A stretch of DNA of 13,123 nucleotides from Flavobacteriales bacterium. Lineage in GTDB: Bacteria; Bacteroidota; Bacteroidia; Flavobacteriales; UA16. Positions 6,501 to 13,123 of this stretch are shown here, piece after piece. The DNA is taken from positions 1 through 13,123 of the forward strand of contig NYTZ01000154.1 of the NCBI GenBank assembly GCA_002683735.1, written 5' to 3'. The notes beneath the pieces are model-generated. The model saw only the letters and a program-made list of their open reading frames with translations. It was not told the DNA's origin and did no database searches. The position numbers and the translations under genes were made by a program. Positions within the stretch are counted from its first letter, which is position 1, and each line of letters opens with the position of its first letter.

Positions 6501-7535
6501 ATGTCCACACTGAACACGGCGGAGTTGGAGCGGCTCCTCGCAGAAGCCCAGGCTCAGGTCCTCGACGACGCTGACAAGTTGGAGGTGTTCCGGATCGCCC
6601 ACTTCGGGCGGCAAGGGTTGCTCAAGGATTTGAACGAACGGTTCCGCGCTGTGCCCGGTCCGGAGAAGCGGGAGATGGGCCAGGCCCTCAATGCCTTCAA
6701 GCAAGCCTTACAGGCCCATTTTGATGCCGCGAAAGCTTCCCTGACTGCGCAAGCCGATGCGTCCGCAAGCGGGGCGGACCAAACCCGGCCCAGCGGAGAG
6801 ACTCCCCTAGGCTCCCACCACCCGATTAACATTGTGCGGCGGGAGATTCTGTCCATTTTCGACCGGATGGGTTTCACCGTGGCGGACGGACCGGAAATCG
6901 AAGACGACTGGCACGTGTTTTCCGGTTTGAATTTCCCGGAGGAACACCCTGCCCGGGACATGCAGGACACCTTCTTCATCCAACGCAATCCAGACCTCCT
7001 GTTGCGCACCCATACGAGTTCCGTGCAGGTTCGTGAAATGGAGCGCCGCCAGCCACCACTTCGCATGGTCATGCCGGGCCGCGTATTTCGCAATGAGGCG
7101 ATCAGCGCACGGGCCCACTGCATCTTCCACCAGATCGAAGGGCTATACATTGACAAGGACGTCAGCTTCGCCGACCTCAAGCAGACCTTGCTGATGTTCG
7201 CCGAGCAGTTTTTTGGCGCCGGTACGCGCATTCGCCTGCGTCCCAGCTATTTCCCCTTCACCGAACCCAGCGCCGAGATGGACGTTTACTGGGGCTTGGA
7301 AACCGAGGTGGACAAGCGGATTACAAAGGGCACCGGATGGCTCGAGATCATGGGCTGTGGAATGGTCGATCCCGCCGTCCTCGAGGCGTCTGGCATCGAC
7401 CCAGAGGTCTACTCCGGTTTTGCCTTTGGAATGGGCATTGAGCGGATTGCCATGTTGAAGTGGCAAATCGGCGACCTCAGGGCCTTCTTTGAGAACGACG
7501 TGCGCTTCCTCGACCAGTTCACGCCGGCCTTCTGA
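6501..7535 (+). CDS. pheS: Phenylalanine--tRNA ligase alpha subunit
   Basis: This is the catalytic alpha subunit that activates phenylalanine with ATP and transfers it to tRNA-Phe together with PheT. It is 344 residues, the normal length. An N-terminal coiled-coil arm (about 1-85) for tRNA contact is followed by the class II core: motif 1 around HPINIVRREILSIFDRMGF (107-125), motif 2 from GRVFRNEAISARAH to about residue 218, and motif 3 GFAFGMGIERIAMLKW (306-321) with the catalytic arginine. FTEPSAEMDVYW (253-264) is the amino-acid pocket region. The ATG at 6501 lies two bases after the cyclophilin stop, which indicates one transcript. pheT is elsewhere in this window on the opposite strand, so the subunits are not expressed from one operon. 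Confidence 0.97.
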   Translation: MSTLNTAELERLLAEAQAQVLDDADKLEVFRIAHFGRQGLLKDLNERFRAVPGPEKREMGQALNAFKQALQAHFDAAKASLTAQADASASGADQTRPSGETPLGSHHPINIVRREILSIFDRMGFTVADGPEIEDDWHVFSGLNFPEEHPARDMQDTFFIQRNPDLLLRTHTSSVQVREMERRQPPLRMVMPGRVFRNEAISARAHCIFHQIEGLYIDKDVSFADLKQTLLMFAEQFFGAGTRIRLRPSYFPFTEPSAEMDVYWGLETEVDKRITKGTGWLEIMGCGMVDPAVLEASGIDPEVYSGFAFGMGIERIAMLKWQIGDLRAFFENDVRFLDQFTPAF

Positions 7536-7624
7536 GCCTCTTCGGGGATTTCCACAGTCCACCGCGCATTGCCGGCCGAGGTGCAGCCATGGGTGCCAGT
7601 GGTCCCGGAGTAGCTTGGCGGGAC

Positions 7625-9421
7625 ATGCGCCGCTGCCTCCTCTTGCTCTCGTTGGTTTTTGCCTTGGGCGGACTGCGCGCCGAGGTGTGGACGCTGCAGC
7701 AGTGGTTGGCCCATGGCGATTCGCTTCGCGGCCTCGGGCAGGATGCCGCCGCCCTCGATGCCTTCAGCAATGCCGAGCGGGCGTTTCAGGAGCTTGGCGA
7801 ATCGTGCGCCGTGGCCCAATGCGTCGAGCGGATCGCCCGCATCCACGTCGAATGGGACAATCCGGTTCACGCGGATGCGGCATTGACTGCAGCCATGGAG
7901 TCGGGCATGGCATGTCCTGAATTAGAGGGAGCCCGGACGCTGTGGAGCCTGGCACTCGGGCAATTGAAGTTGGATCTCGGAGACCGACAGGCCGCGCGGA
8001 AGTGGTGGATGCAGGTACCCTTGGCGGTCACGGACTCTGCTTCACCTGGACTGAGGATGGCCGCGGTGGAGGCCCAGGGTAGGCTCGCCCGGATGTCCCT
8101 CGAAGAAGGGGATTACGAGCGCTCAGAGTCGGAACATCTGGAGTGGGCTGCGGGCTGGTTATCCGTCGAACGCCGCGACGAGGCTGCCGTTGCGCTGGGT
8201 TGGTCCGGCGTCTGCGCGGCCTTGTCCCAGCCGGATGCCTTGCCTGTGGGGTGGTCCAGTTTGCCTTCCGATGCAGGATGGACGTCGCTGTCGCCTGATG
8301 TCCGCATGCGGCATGCCCTTACTTGGGGCCGCACGTTGATCGGGGGCGGTGCTGAGGTGGCATTTGATGCCCTCGTGGCGTGGCCCGACTTGTCTTCTTC
8401 TGAGGGGTTTGATCCGGCTTGGGAGGCGGAATGGGCCTTGCTTCAAGCTCAACGCTGGCGGTCCCATCCATCGCAGGCTTTGGCGGCTTCCCTCCACGCC
8501 GAGTTGGCTGCGCGCCGCATCGCCGACAAAAGCAGCCGAGAGCCGGTGTTGCAGGATGCCCTGCGGTTGCGGGCCGATCTCCTGGCCCGCACGGGTGCCC
8601 ATCGGCCGGCCTACCGCGCACTTGTCGAGGCGGATAGTCTGCTGTTGGCCGCCCAACGGGCGTCGAATGCGCGGACCGGACTGTTCGAGAGCGAGCCGTG
8701 GCTGGCCGCCATTGGGGATGCCAGAACTGCCTTGGAAACTCGACGAGCCGAGCAGTGGCGAAACGCAGCGGTAATGGCGGGCGGATTGGCCTTGGTCCTG
8801 TTCCTTCTGTGTTGGCGGGGAGTGCACCGTTCACGCCGTGCCCACCGTCGGCTGCGTCGCCTGCAACAGCAATGGATGCCGGGAAAACAGCAGCAGATGG
8901 AAGCGTTGGCCCGGAGCGGCACCCGGGTGGTGGAGCTCGCTGGGGGGCACGCCCTGCCGGGTGAATTGCAGCGGGAAATGTCGGCCTTTGGCCGGCTCGC
9001 TGCGTTGTGCGCAGCGGAGACGCGCCACATGGAAGTGGACCTCGAAGCCATTTGCGTTGAGCTGTCTCGGCACGAGCTTTTGGCGGGCCGATTGGACTGG
9101 ACGTTGCGGGAGGACGTTCCTTTCCGCGGCGATGCGGATCAGGTCCGGGATTTCCTGCGGGTGTTGCTCGATGGGGTGGGTCGTGGTGGGTGTCGGCTTG
9201 ACGTGCACAGCCGGCCTGAGGGCTTGCAGGTGGAATTGGACCGGTTCGAAGAGCGGGGATGGTGGCGGGAGGCCATGAACCTGTTTGCTGGAGACAGCCG
9301 CAATGCGCACTGGTCGCTGGTGCGCCTTCGTTGCGACCGGCTGGGTGGCACCTTGAAGCTGGATTGCAACGCCGCAGGGGCCGAACGGCTGGAGGTGTCC
9401 TTGCCGGTTTATTCGGCGTAA
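7625..9421 (+). CDS. TPR-like membrane protein with degenerate histidine-kinase ATPase domain
   Basis: Starting at ATG 7625, the 598-residue product opens with a signal peptide (MRRCLLLLSLVFALGGLRA). An alanine-rich helical region (about 20-375) with TPR-like pairs follows, probably periplasmic. One membrane helix (380-397) precedes a basic stop-transfer stretch. The cytoplasmic part (about 400-598) aligns by eye with a sensor kinase: a helical dimerisation-like segment, then an HATPase-like fold with GDADQVRDFLRVLLDG (502-517) and LGGTLKLD...LEVSLPV (573-594). Key catalytic features are missing. I see no H-box, the N-box Asn is replaced (LLDGVGRG), and the G1/G2 ATP-lid glycines are absent (AHWSLVRLRCDRLGG where GLGLxIV would be). 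It may be a pseudokinase scaffold or sensor. An ATG at 7589 would add 12 residues before the signal peptide. The 3' end overlaps the convergent peptidase gene by 13 bases. Confidence 0.85.
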   Translation: MRRCLLLLSLVFALGGLRAEVWTLQQWLAHGDSLRGLGQDAAALDAFSNAERAFQELGESCAVAQCVERIARIHVEWDNPVHADAALTAAMESGMACPELEGARTLWSLALGQLKLDLGDRQAARKWWMQVPLAVTDSASPGLRMAAVEAQGRLARMSLEEGDYERSESEHLEWAAGWLSVERRDEAAVALGWSGVCAALSQPDALPVGWSSLPSDAGWTSLSPDVRMRHALTWGRTLIGGGAEVAFDALVAWPDLSSSEGFDPAWEAEWALLQAQRWRSHPSQALAASLHAELAARRIADKSSREPVLQDALRLRADLLARTGAHRPAYRALVEADSLLLAAQRASNARTGLFESEPWLAAIGDARTALETRRAEQWRNAAVMAGGLALVLFLLCWRGVHRSRRAHRRLRRLQQQWMPGKQQQMEALARSGTRVVELAGGHALPGELQREMSAFGRLAALCAAETRHMEVDLEAICVELSRHELLAGRLDWTLREDVPFRGDADQVRDFLRVLLDGVGRGGCRLDVHSRPEGLQVELDRFEERGWWREAMNLFAGDSRNAHWSLVRLRCDRLGGTLKLDCNAAGAERLEVSLPVYSA

Positions 9422-10440
9422 ACCACCTGCGTCAAAACGTCTCCCACAGTTTGGAGGACGTTCACGTCGATGGCGTCGAGGTTGTCGCCATGGGTGTGGT
9501 GGTATTGGAAATATCCCATCATCCGTGTGTCCAGGTGGTAATGCACGATGTTGGCGGAGGGAATGCCCGCCATCTGGCTCACGAAGAGATTGTCGTCGAT
9601 GGTCTGCGGTGTGATTCGGTTCCGGAAAAGGTCACCGTGGCCCATGCTCCTTGCCGTTCCCCAAACTTTGTCGACCACGGTGGGTGCCAGGGTCATGGAG
9701 GTGCCCTCCTTGTGGAACACGGCCCCCTTGGCGCCGACCATGTCGAGCAAGATTCCATAGCGCGCCCGATAGCCGGGCACATGCGGTTTGCGCGCCCAAT
9801 ATTGAGAACCTAAGCACCAGTCGGTGTAGTCGGCATCGCGGTTCGGCAGCCACTCGGGTTCGCCGTAGTCCTCAGCATCAAAGAAGGCGATGTCCACGCC
9901 CACCTGGGGCAAGCTGTCCCCCAGCAGGCGTGCCAGCTCAAGCAGGACGCCGACGCCCGACCCACCGTCATTGGCTCCATCGATGGGGTCTCCTGTGCGA
10001 ATTGAATCCTTGTCCGCGAAAGGGCGGGTGTCCCAGTGTGCATAGAGCAGGATTCGCCGCCGCGATTCCGGGCGGAAGGCCCCGAAAATGTTGCGGATGT
10101 TCAATGGCGTGCCATCATAGGCGGTGACCCGGCCGGTTTGCACGGTCACATCCGCACCATGGCCTTCCAGTTTGCTGGCGAGCCAATTGGCGCATTGGCG
10201 GTGCCCCTCCGTGTTGGGGACACGCGGGCCGAATCCAACCTGAGTGGCAATGTGCGCATAGGCGCTGTCCCCGGAAAATGCCGGCGTCTGAACCAGCGCT
10301 TTCTGCACCGGTTTGGCAGCCGGCTTGGGGCGCGGGGCAGGTCCTTTTTCTCCGCCACATCCAGCCATCCAGCCGGAGGCGATAAACAGGGCGGGGAGCG
10401 CGACCCAGCGGAACTCAGTCCATCTTCCAGGTCGTGCCAT
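9409..10440 (-). CDS. M28-family glutaminyl-peptide cyclotransferase-like lipoprotein
   Basis: This 343-residue enzyme has a lipoprotein signal (GWMAGC, Cys28), then a Pro/Lys/Ala-rich linker (about 33-48) before the M28 zinc-dependent fold. Visible active-site elements are HWDTRP (135-140), Asp158 in GANDGGSG, AEDYGE (189-194) with Glu190, and HHTHGDNLDAID with His317. This Asp/Glu/His set fits the single-zinc glutaminyl cyclases, which turn N-terminal Gln into pyroglutamate. An aminopeptidase role remains possible. It probably faces the periplasm. The ATG at 10440 lies inside the end of cysS (26-base overlap), which suggests coupling to cysS; no better internal start preserves the signal peptide. 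Its last 13 bases overlap the convergent sensor-like gene. Confidence 0.92.
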   Translation of the reverse strand: MARPGRWTEFRWVALPALFIASGWMAGCGGEKGPAPRPKPAAKPVQKALVQTPAFSGDSAYAHIATQVGFGPRVPNTEGHRQCANWLASKLEGHGADVTVQTGRVTAYDGTPLNIRNIFGAFRPESRRRILLYAHWDTRPFADKDSIRTGDPIDGANDGGSGVGVLLELARLLGDSLPQVGVDIAFFDAEDYGEPEWLPNRDADYTDWCLGSQYWARKPHVPGYRARYGILLDMVGAKGAVFHKEGTSMTLAPTVVDKVWGTARSMGHGDLFRNRITPQTIDDNLFVSQMAGIPSANIVHYHLDTRMMGYFQYHHTHGDNLDAIDVNVLQTVGDVLTQVVYAE

Positions 10441-11938
10441 CTTTTCCGTCTTTGATGGTGACGCCCAGCTTCGCGAGCTGGTCGCGGATGAGGTCGGCCG
10501 TGGCCCAGTCCTTGTTGGATTTGGCTTCAGCCCGGAGGGCGCACAGCACTTCCATCAAGCCGTCGGTCCGGTCGTCACCCCCACCTTCTTCTCCTTCTTG
10601 TTCAAGACCCAGAATGTCCTGCGCGAAGTCTGCGAAGAGCGACTTCAAGGCTTCCACCTCTGCGGCGTCTAAGGACATTCGGCCGGCCGCCACGGAATTG
10701 ACCACCTTGACGGCATCGTACAGCACGGCAATGAGGATGGGTGTGTTGAAGTCGTCGTTCATCGCCGCATAAGCGCGCTCCCGCAGCGCAGTCAGGTTCG
10801 GCGCAGCTTCCGTGCCTTCACCGGCGGCCACGGGCTGCAGGTTTTCGGTCAGTTTCCAGGCACTCATCAGGCGCTCGAGTCCCTTTTCTGCAGCTTGCAG
10901 CGCAGGGTTGCTGAAGTCGAGTGTGCCCGCGTAGTGGCCCTGCAGCATGAAGAAGCGCACAGTCATGGGCGAATAGCCCTTCTCCAGCAATTTGTGGTTG
11001 CCGGTGATGAGTTCGTCCGGGGTGAACCCATTGCCTTCCGACTTCGACATTTTCCGGCCATTGACGGTGAGCATGTTGCCGTGAATCCAGTAGGACACTT
11101 GGCTTTCCTGGCCGTGGGCCCCCACGTTCTGGGCGATCTCGCACTCGTGGTGGGGAAACTTGAGGTCCATGCCGCCGCCGTGAATGTCAAAAGATTGCCC
11201 CAGGTATTTGGTGCTCATCACGGAGCACTCCAGGTGCCAGCCCGGGAAGCCCACGCTCCAAGGAGAGGGCCAGCGCATCAGGTGGCTGTCGTCGGCTTTC
11301 TTCCAGAGGGCGAAGTCGAGGGGGTCCTTTTTTTCGTCTTGGCCATCGAGGGCACGCGTCTGGTTCTGCAGTTCGTCGATGCGCCGTCCGCTCAAGGCTC
11401 CGTAATCCTGGTCCTCGGCAAACTTCCGGACATTGAAGTACACGCTGCCATTGGACGCATATGCATATCCGTTCTCTATGATGGAGGAGATCATCTCGAT
11501 CTGCTCTACGATGTGGCCGGTGGCCGTAGGTTCGATGGAGGGCGGAAGGATATTGAACACCCGCATGACATCGTGGAAGTCATTGGTGTAGCGCTGGACC
11601 ACCTCCATCGGTTCAATGTTTTCGAGGCGAGCCTTCTTTCCGATTTTGTCTTCTCCATCGTCGGAGTCGCCGGTCAAGTGGCCCACATCGGTGATGTTGC
11701 GCACATAGCGCACTTTGTATCCGAGGTGGAGCAGGTAGCGGAAGATGACGTCAAACGTCAGGAAAGTCCGGACGTTGCCCAGATGCACATTGCTGTAGAC
11801 CGTGGGGCCACAGACATACATGCCCACATATGGGGGGTTGATTGCGGCGAAGCGTTCCTTTTTCCGGCTGAGGGAATTGCCGATGTGCAGGTCGCTGGCA
11901 AAGGGCGACAGGGTTTCGGAGGAATGGGAGGCGTCCAT
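10415..11938 (-). CDS. cysS: Cysteine--tRNA ligase
   Basis: This class I synthetase attaches cysteine to tRNA-Cys in the cytoplasm. The product is 507 residues. It has the HIGH-type motif HLGN (52-55) after CGPTVY, and KMSKS at 296-300. Zinc ligands are Cys43, Cys238 (HLECSVMS), His263 and Glu267 (FPHHECE); the 238-263-267 spacing equals that of the E. coli enzyme. A C-terminal helical anticodon-binding part ends in [13 protein letters not shown], typical of the family. The ATG at 11938 is chosen; an in-frame start at 12034 would add 32 unrelated residues encoded across a terminator hairpin. An acidic Gly/Glu-rich stretch (445-457) lies in the C-terminal region. The M28 gene starts within its last 26 bases. 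Confidence 0.97.
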   Translation of the reverse strand: MDASHSSETLSPFASDLHIGNSLSRKKERFAAINPPYVGMYVCGPTVYSNVHLGNVRTFLTFDVIFRYLLHLGYKVRYVRNITDVGHLTGDSDDGEDKIGKKARLENIEPMEVVQRYTNDFHDVMRVFNILPPSIEPTATGHIVEQIEMISSIIENGYAYASNGSVYFNVRKFAEDQDYGALSGRRIDELQNQTRALDGQDEKKDPLDFALWKKADDSHLMRWPSPWSVGFPGWHLECSVMSTKYLGQSFDIHGGGMDLKFPHHECEIAQNVGAHGQESQVSYWIHGNMLTVNGRKMSKSEGNGFTPDELITGNHKLLEKGYSPMTVRFFMLQGHYAGTLDFSNPALQAAEKGLERLMSAWKLTENLQPVAAGEGTEAAPNLTALRERAYAAMNDDFNTPILIAVLYDAVKVVNSVAAGRMSLDAAEVEALKSLFADFAQDILGLEQEGEEGGGDDRTDGLMEVLCALRAEAKSNKDWATADLIRDQLAKLGVTIKDGKDGTTWKMD

Positions 11939-11991
11939 GGATGGGCGTTTGGGTGCGGACCTTCGGGTCGGGTCGCGAATATCGGAAAGCA

Positions 11992-12025
11992 AAGACCGGC
12001 CCGCGCGAAAAGGCGGGCCGGTCTT
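11992..12025 (-). terminator. Strong hairpin, probable terminator of the MORN-protein gene
   Basis: A perfect 13-bp GC-rich stem (AAGACCGGCCCGC at 11992-12004 with GCGGGCCGGTCTT at 12013-12025) encloses an 8-base loop. On the minus strand it follows the MORN gene stop by about 70 bases and leads into TTTGCTTTCC, a modest T-rich tail. It lies between that gene and cysS, so it probably separates the two transcripts. It may act in both directions. Confidence 0.65.
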
Positions 12026-12038
12026 CTTGGTCAAGTGT

Positions 12039-12058
12039 GGCCGGCATGGTGGCCGGCC
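12039..12058. repeat. Second GC-rich inverted repeat in the cysS upstream gap
   Basis: GGCCGGC (12039-12045) and GCCGGCC (12052-12058) form a 7-bp stem with a 6-base loop. It lies 13 bases from the larger hairpin and shares its CCGGCC core. No T-run follows on either strand. It may help transcript ending or stabilise an mRNA 3' end. Confidence 0.4.
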
Positions 12059-12093
12059 TTTTCGGCATCAAGCAGGTATACCGTTAAAGCGTT

Positions 12094-12666
12094 TCAGGAG
12101 TGGCGTCGGGCCACTTGTCCGTTGCGGAAAGTGGTGCGCTGGATCACCCTTCCTTCTTGGTCGAGCTGGATCAGATCACCGTGTTCTTCGCCGTCCTCGA
12201 GTTGGACGACCATCTCGAGCTGACCGTTTTCATGGTATTGGCGCTGTTCGCCTTGGGCGATGCCCTCGGCGTCGAAATGAAGCTGTTGTTGGAGGGTTCC
12301 GTTCGGCCAATAGCGGAGCAGTTCACCCACATTCATCCCTTGTTCCCAGCGGCCCTCCTCATACACCTGCCCCTGGTCATCGAACAAGCGATAGTCACCA
12401 AAAGGAACGCCAGAGGCATAATGGATTTCAGAGCGGAGGTTGCCGTTGCTGTAGAAGCGTTTCCAGAGGCCGTTCCGCTCTCCATCGAGCAGATGGCCTT
12501 CCTCGTAAATGGACTCTGCCGGAAAATCGGTGCGGCCGGACTCCTTGCCAAGCACGATGACGTGCGTTGCGGCGGGCAGGGGATCGATTGAACTGGGGAT
12601 GGGGGCGGGAGCGAGGGCCCAACCCAACATCAGAGACCAGCTTTGGAAGAGCAATGGAGCAAACAT
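12094..12666 (-). CDS. Secreted MORN-repeat (YwqK-like) protein
   Basis: The 190-residue product starts with a hydrophobic signal-like stretch (about 4-20), then carries about five 22-24-residue MORN-type repeats from residue 54 to 185. Examples are GLWKRFYSNGNLRSEIHY, GDYRLFDDQGQVYEEGRW, GELLRYWPNGTLQQQLHF and GEQRQYHENGQLEMVVQL. Each has the G-x-W/Y-x-x-Y/F-x-x-x-G-x-L pattern. These repeats are abundant in Bacteroidota exported proteins and are sometimes labelled YwqK antitoxin, but nothing here suggests a toxin partner. The ATG at 12666 starts directly at the signal peptide; a GTG at 12687 would add seven polar residues. It lies 61 bases behind the threonine-dehydrogenase-like gene. Function unknown, probably envelope-related or binding. 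Confidence 0.87.
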   Translation of the reverse strand: MFAPLLFQSWSLMLGWALAPAPIPSSIDPLPAATHVIVLGKESGRTDFPAESIYEEGHLLDGERNGLWKRFYSNGNLRSEIHYASGVPFGDYRLFDDQGQVYEEGRWEQGMNVGELLRYWPNGTLQQQLHFDAEGIAQGEQRQYHENGQLEMVVQLEDGEEHGDLIQLDQEGRVIQRTTFRNGQVARRHS

Positions 12667-12713
12667 GTTGCCCTCTGATACGCCCACACCTCCTTCAAGG
12701 TTTCGGCGCCTGC

Positions 12714-12744
12714 AAAAAAACGGCAGGTCAGGCTGTCATGACCT
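12714..12744 (-). terminator. Possible terminator over the stop of the epimerase gene
   Basis: AGGTCA (12725-12730) and TGACCT (12739-12744) form a 6-bp stem with an 8-base loop. On the minus strand GCCG and a run of seven T residues (12720-12714) follow. The stem overlaps the TGA stop codon and is short, so termination may be partial. Confidence 0.4.
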
Positions 12745-13123
12745 CAGGCTTGCGCTTGGCTGTGACCATGCGGGCCACGAGGTCCTGCAGGTTCACCTTG
12801 GGAGTCCAGCCCCAATCTTCGCGCGCCGCGGCATCTTCCAATTCATCCGGCCAACCATCGGCAATGACCTGACGGAAGTCGGGGATGAATTCGGCCCGGA
12901 ACTCGGGCACGTGCTGGCGGATCTCGGCAAACAGCGTCTGCGGATCAAAAGACATGCCTTGGATGTTGTAAGCCTCGGCGTTGCGGATGTTCGCAGCCGG
13001 AGCGGACAGGATTTGCATCATGGCTCCGATGGCGTCCTCCATGTGCATCATCGGCAGCATGGTGTCGGCGCGCAGGAAGCAGGGGTAAGCTTCGGGACCG
13101 TCGAGGTGATCGAAGACCTCCAT
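12728..13123 (-). CDS. L-threonine 3-dehydrogenase-like epimerase-family protein, 5' end cut by window edge
   Basis: Only the C-terminal 131 or so residues are present; the frame is open to the right edge, and the ATG there is most likely an internal methionine. The sequence matches my recall of the Bacteroidota short-chain (SDR, NAD-dependent epimerase-like) threonine dehydrogenases: CFLRADTMLPMMHMEDAI, AYNIQGMSFDPQTLFAEIR, FIPDFRQVIADGWP and AAREDWGWTPKVNLQDLV. In that family the enzyme oxidises L-threonine to 2-amino-3-ketobutyrate with NAD+. The Rossmann nucleotide-binding part and the catalytic Tyr-x-x-x-Lys lie outside the window, so activity cannot be judged. The stop at 12728 is followed by a possible terminator and then the MORN gene. 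Confidence 0.88.
   Translation of the reverse strand: MEVFDHLDGPEAYPCFLRADTMLPMMHMEDAIGAMMQILSAPAANIRNAEAYNIQGMSFDPQTLFAEIRQHVPEFRAEFIPDFRQVIADGWPDELEDAAAREDWGWTPKVNLQDLVARMVTAKRKPEVMTA

Noticed and set aside
7536..7624. Terminator or promoter between pheS and the sensor-like gene
   Set aside because: The 89 bases contain no convincing stem with a T-run and no TAnnTTTG element, so co-transcription with pheS is possible but unsupported.
10895..12223. 442-codon plus-strand open frame opposite cysS and running past it
   Set aside because: It is antisense to cysS motifs, crosses the terminator hairpins and enters the MORN gene. No recognisable protein pattern.
12094..12666. Toxin-antitoxin module
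   Set aside because: MORN proteins are often labelled antitoxins, but this one looks exported and no toxin-like gene is adjacent.
1..13123. Mobile elements, CRISPR array, phage or defence genes
   Set aside because: I saw no transposase or integrase motif, no regularly spaced direct repeats and no cas-like protein; gene content is housekeeping and envelope genes.

Overview
The window looks like ordinary chromosomal DNA of a high-GC member of the Bacteroidota (Flavobacteriales or a close relative). The grounds are: a split arrangement of pheS and pheT; a FabG-unlinked, Bacteroidota-type PlsC-like acyltransferase with the H-x5-D spacing; an M28 glutaminyl-cyclase-like lipoprotein; a receiver-Crp fusion regulator; the C-terminus of a threonine-dehydrogenase-type epimerase; and start codons that mostly lack a Shine-Dalgarno sequence. 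No mobile element, CRISPR array, phage gene or defence island is visible. The family placements rest on motif recall and were not searched.

Layout from left to right. On the minus strand, pheT (Phe-tRNA synthetase beta) runs directly into an acyltransferase gene that leaves the window on the left. Its stop codon abuts a TTG start. A 154-base divergent region with a small palindrome separates pheT from a plus-strand gene for a receiver-domain/Crp-like transcription factor. That gene overlaps, tail to tail, a small conserved minus-strand gene. Upstream of the small gene, on the same strand, lie a terminator hairpin, a tRNA-Pro(GGG) gene and a small lipoprotein gene.

A 73-base divergent gap then leads to a plus-strand group: a secreted cyclophilin, pheS two bases behind it, and a TPR-like/transmembrane protein with a degenerate histidine-kinase ATPase domain. 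This last gene overlaps by 13 bases the end of a minus-strand gene for an M28 glutaminyl-cyclase-like lipoprotein. The start of that gene overlaps the end of cysS by 26 bases. Upstream of cysS on the minus strand come two tandem hairpins (one a likely terminator), a secreted MORN-repeat protein, and the 3' part of a threonine dehydrogenase-like gene that is cut by the right edge.

Functionally the window mixes translation genes (pheT, pheS, cysS, tRNA-Pro) with envelope functions (phospholipid acylation, a lipoprotein, a secreted prolyl isomerase, N-terminal cyclisation of exported proteins) and two possible signalling proteins. I see no convincing new multi-gene system. The points most worth a second look are the catalytically dead kinase-like sensor, the receiver-Crp fusion with an altered nucleotide pocket, and the co-occurrence of a glutaminyl-cyclase-like enzyme with an exported protein predicted to start with Gln.
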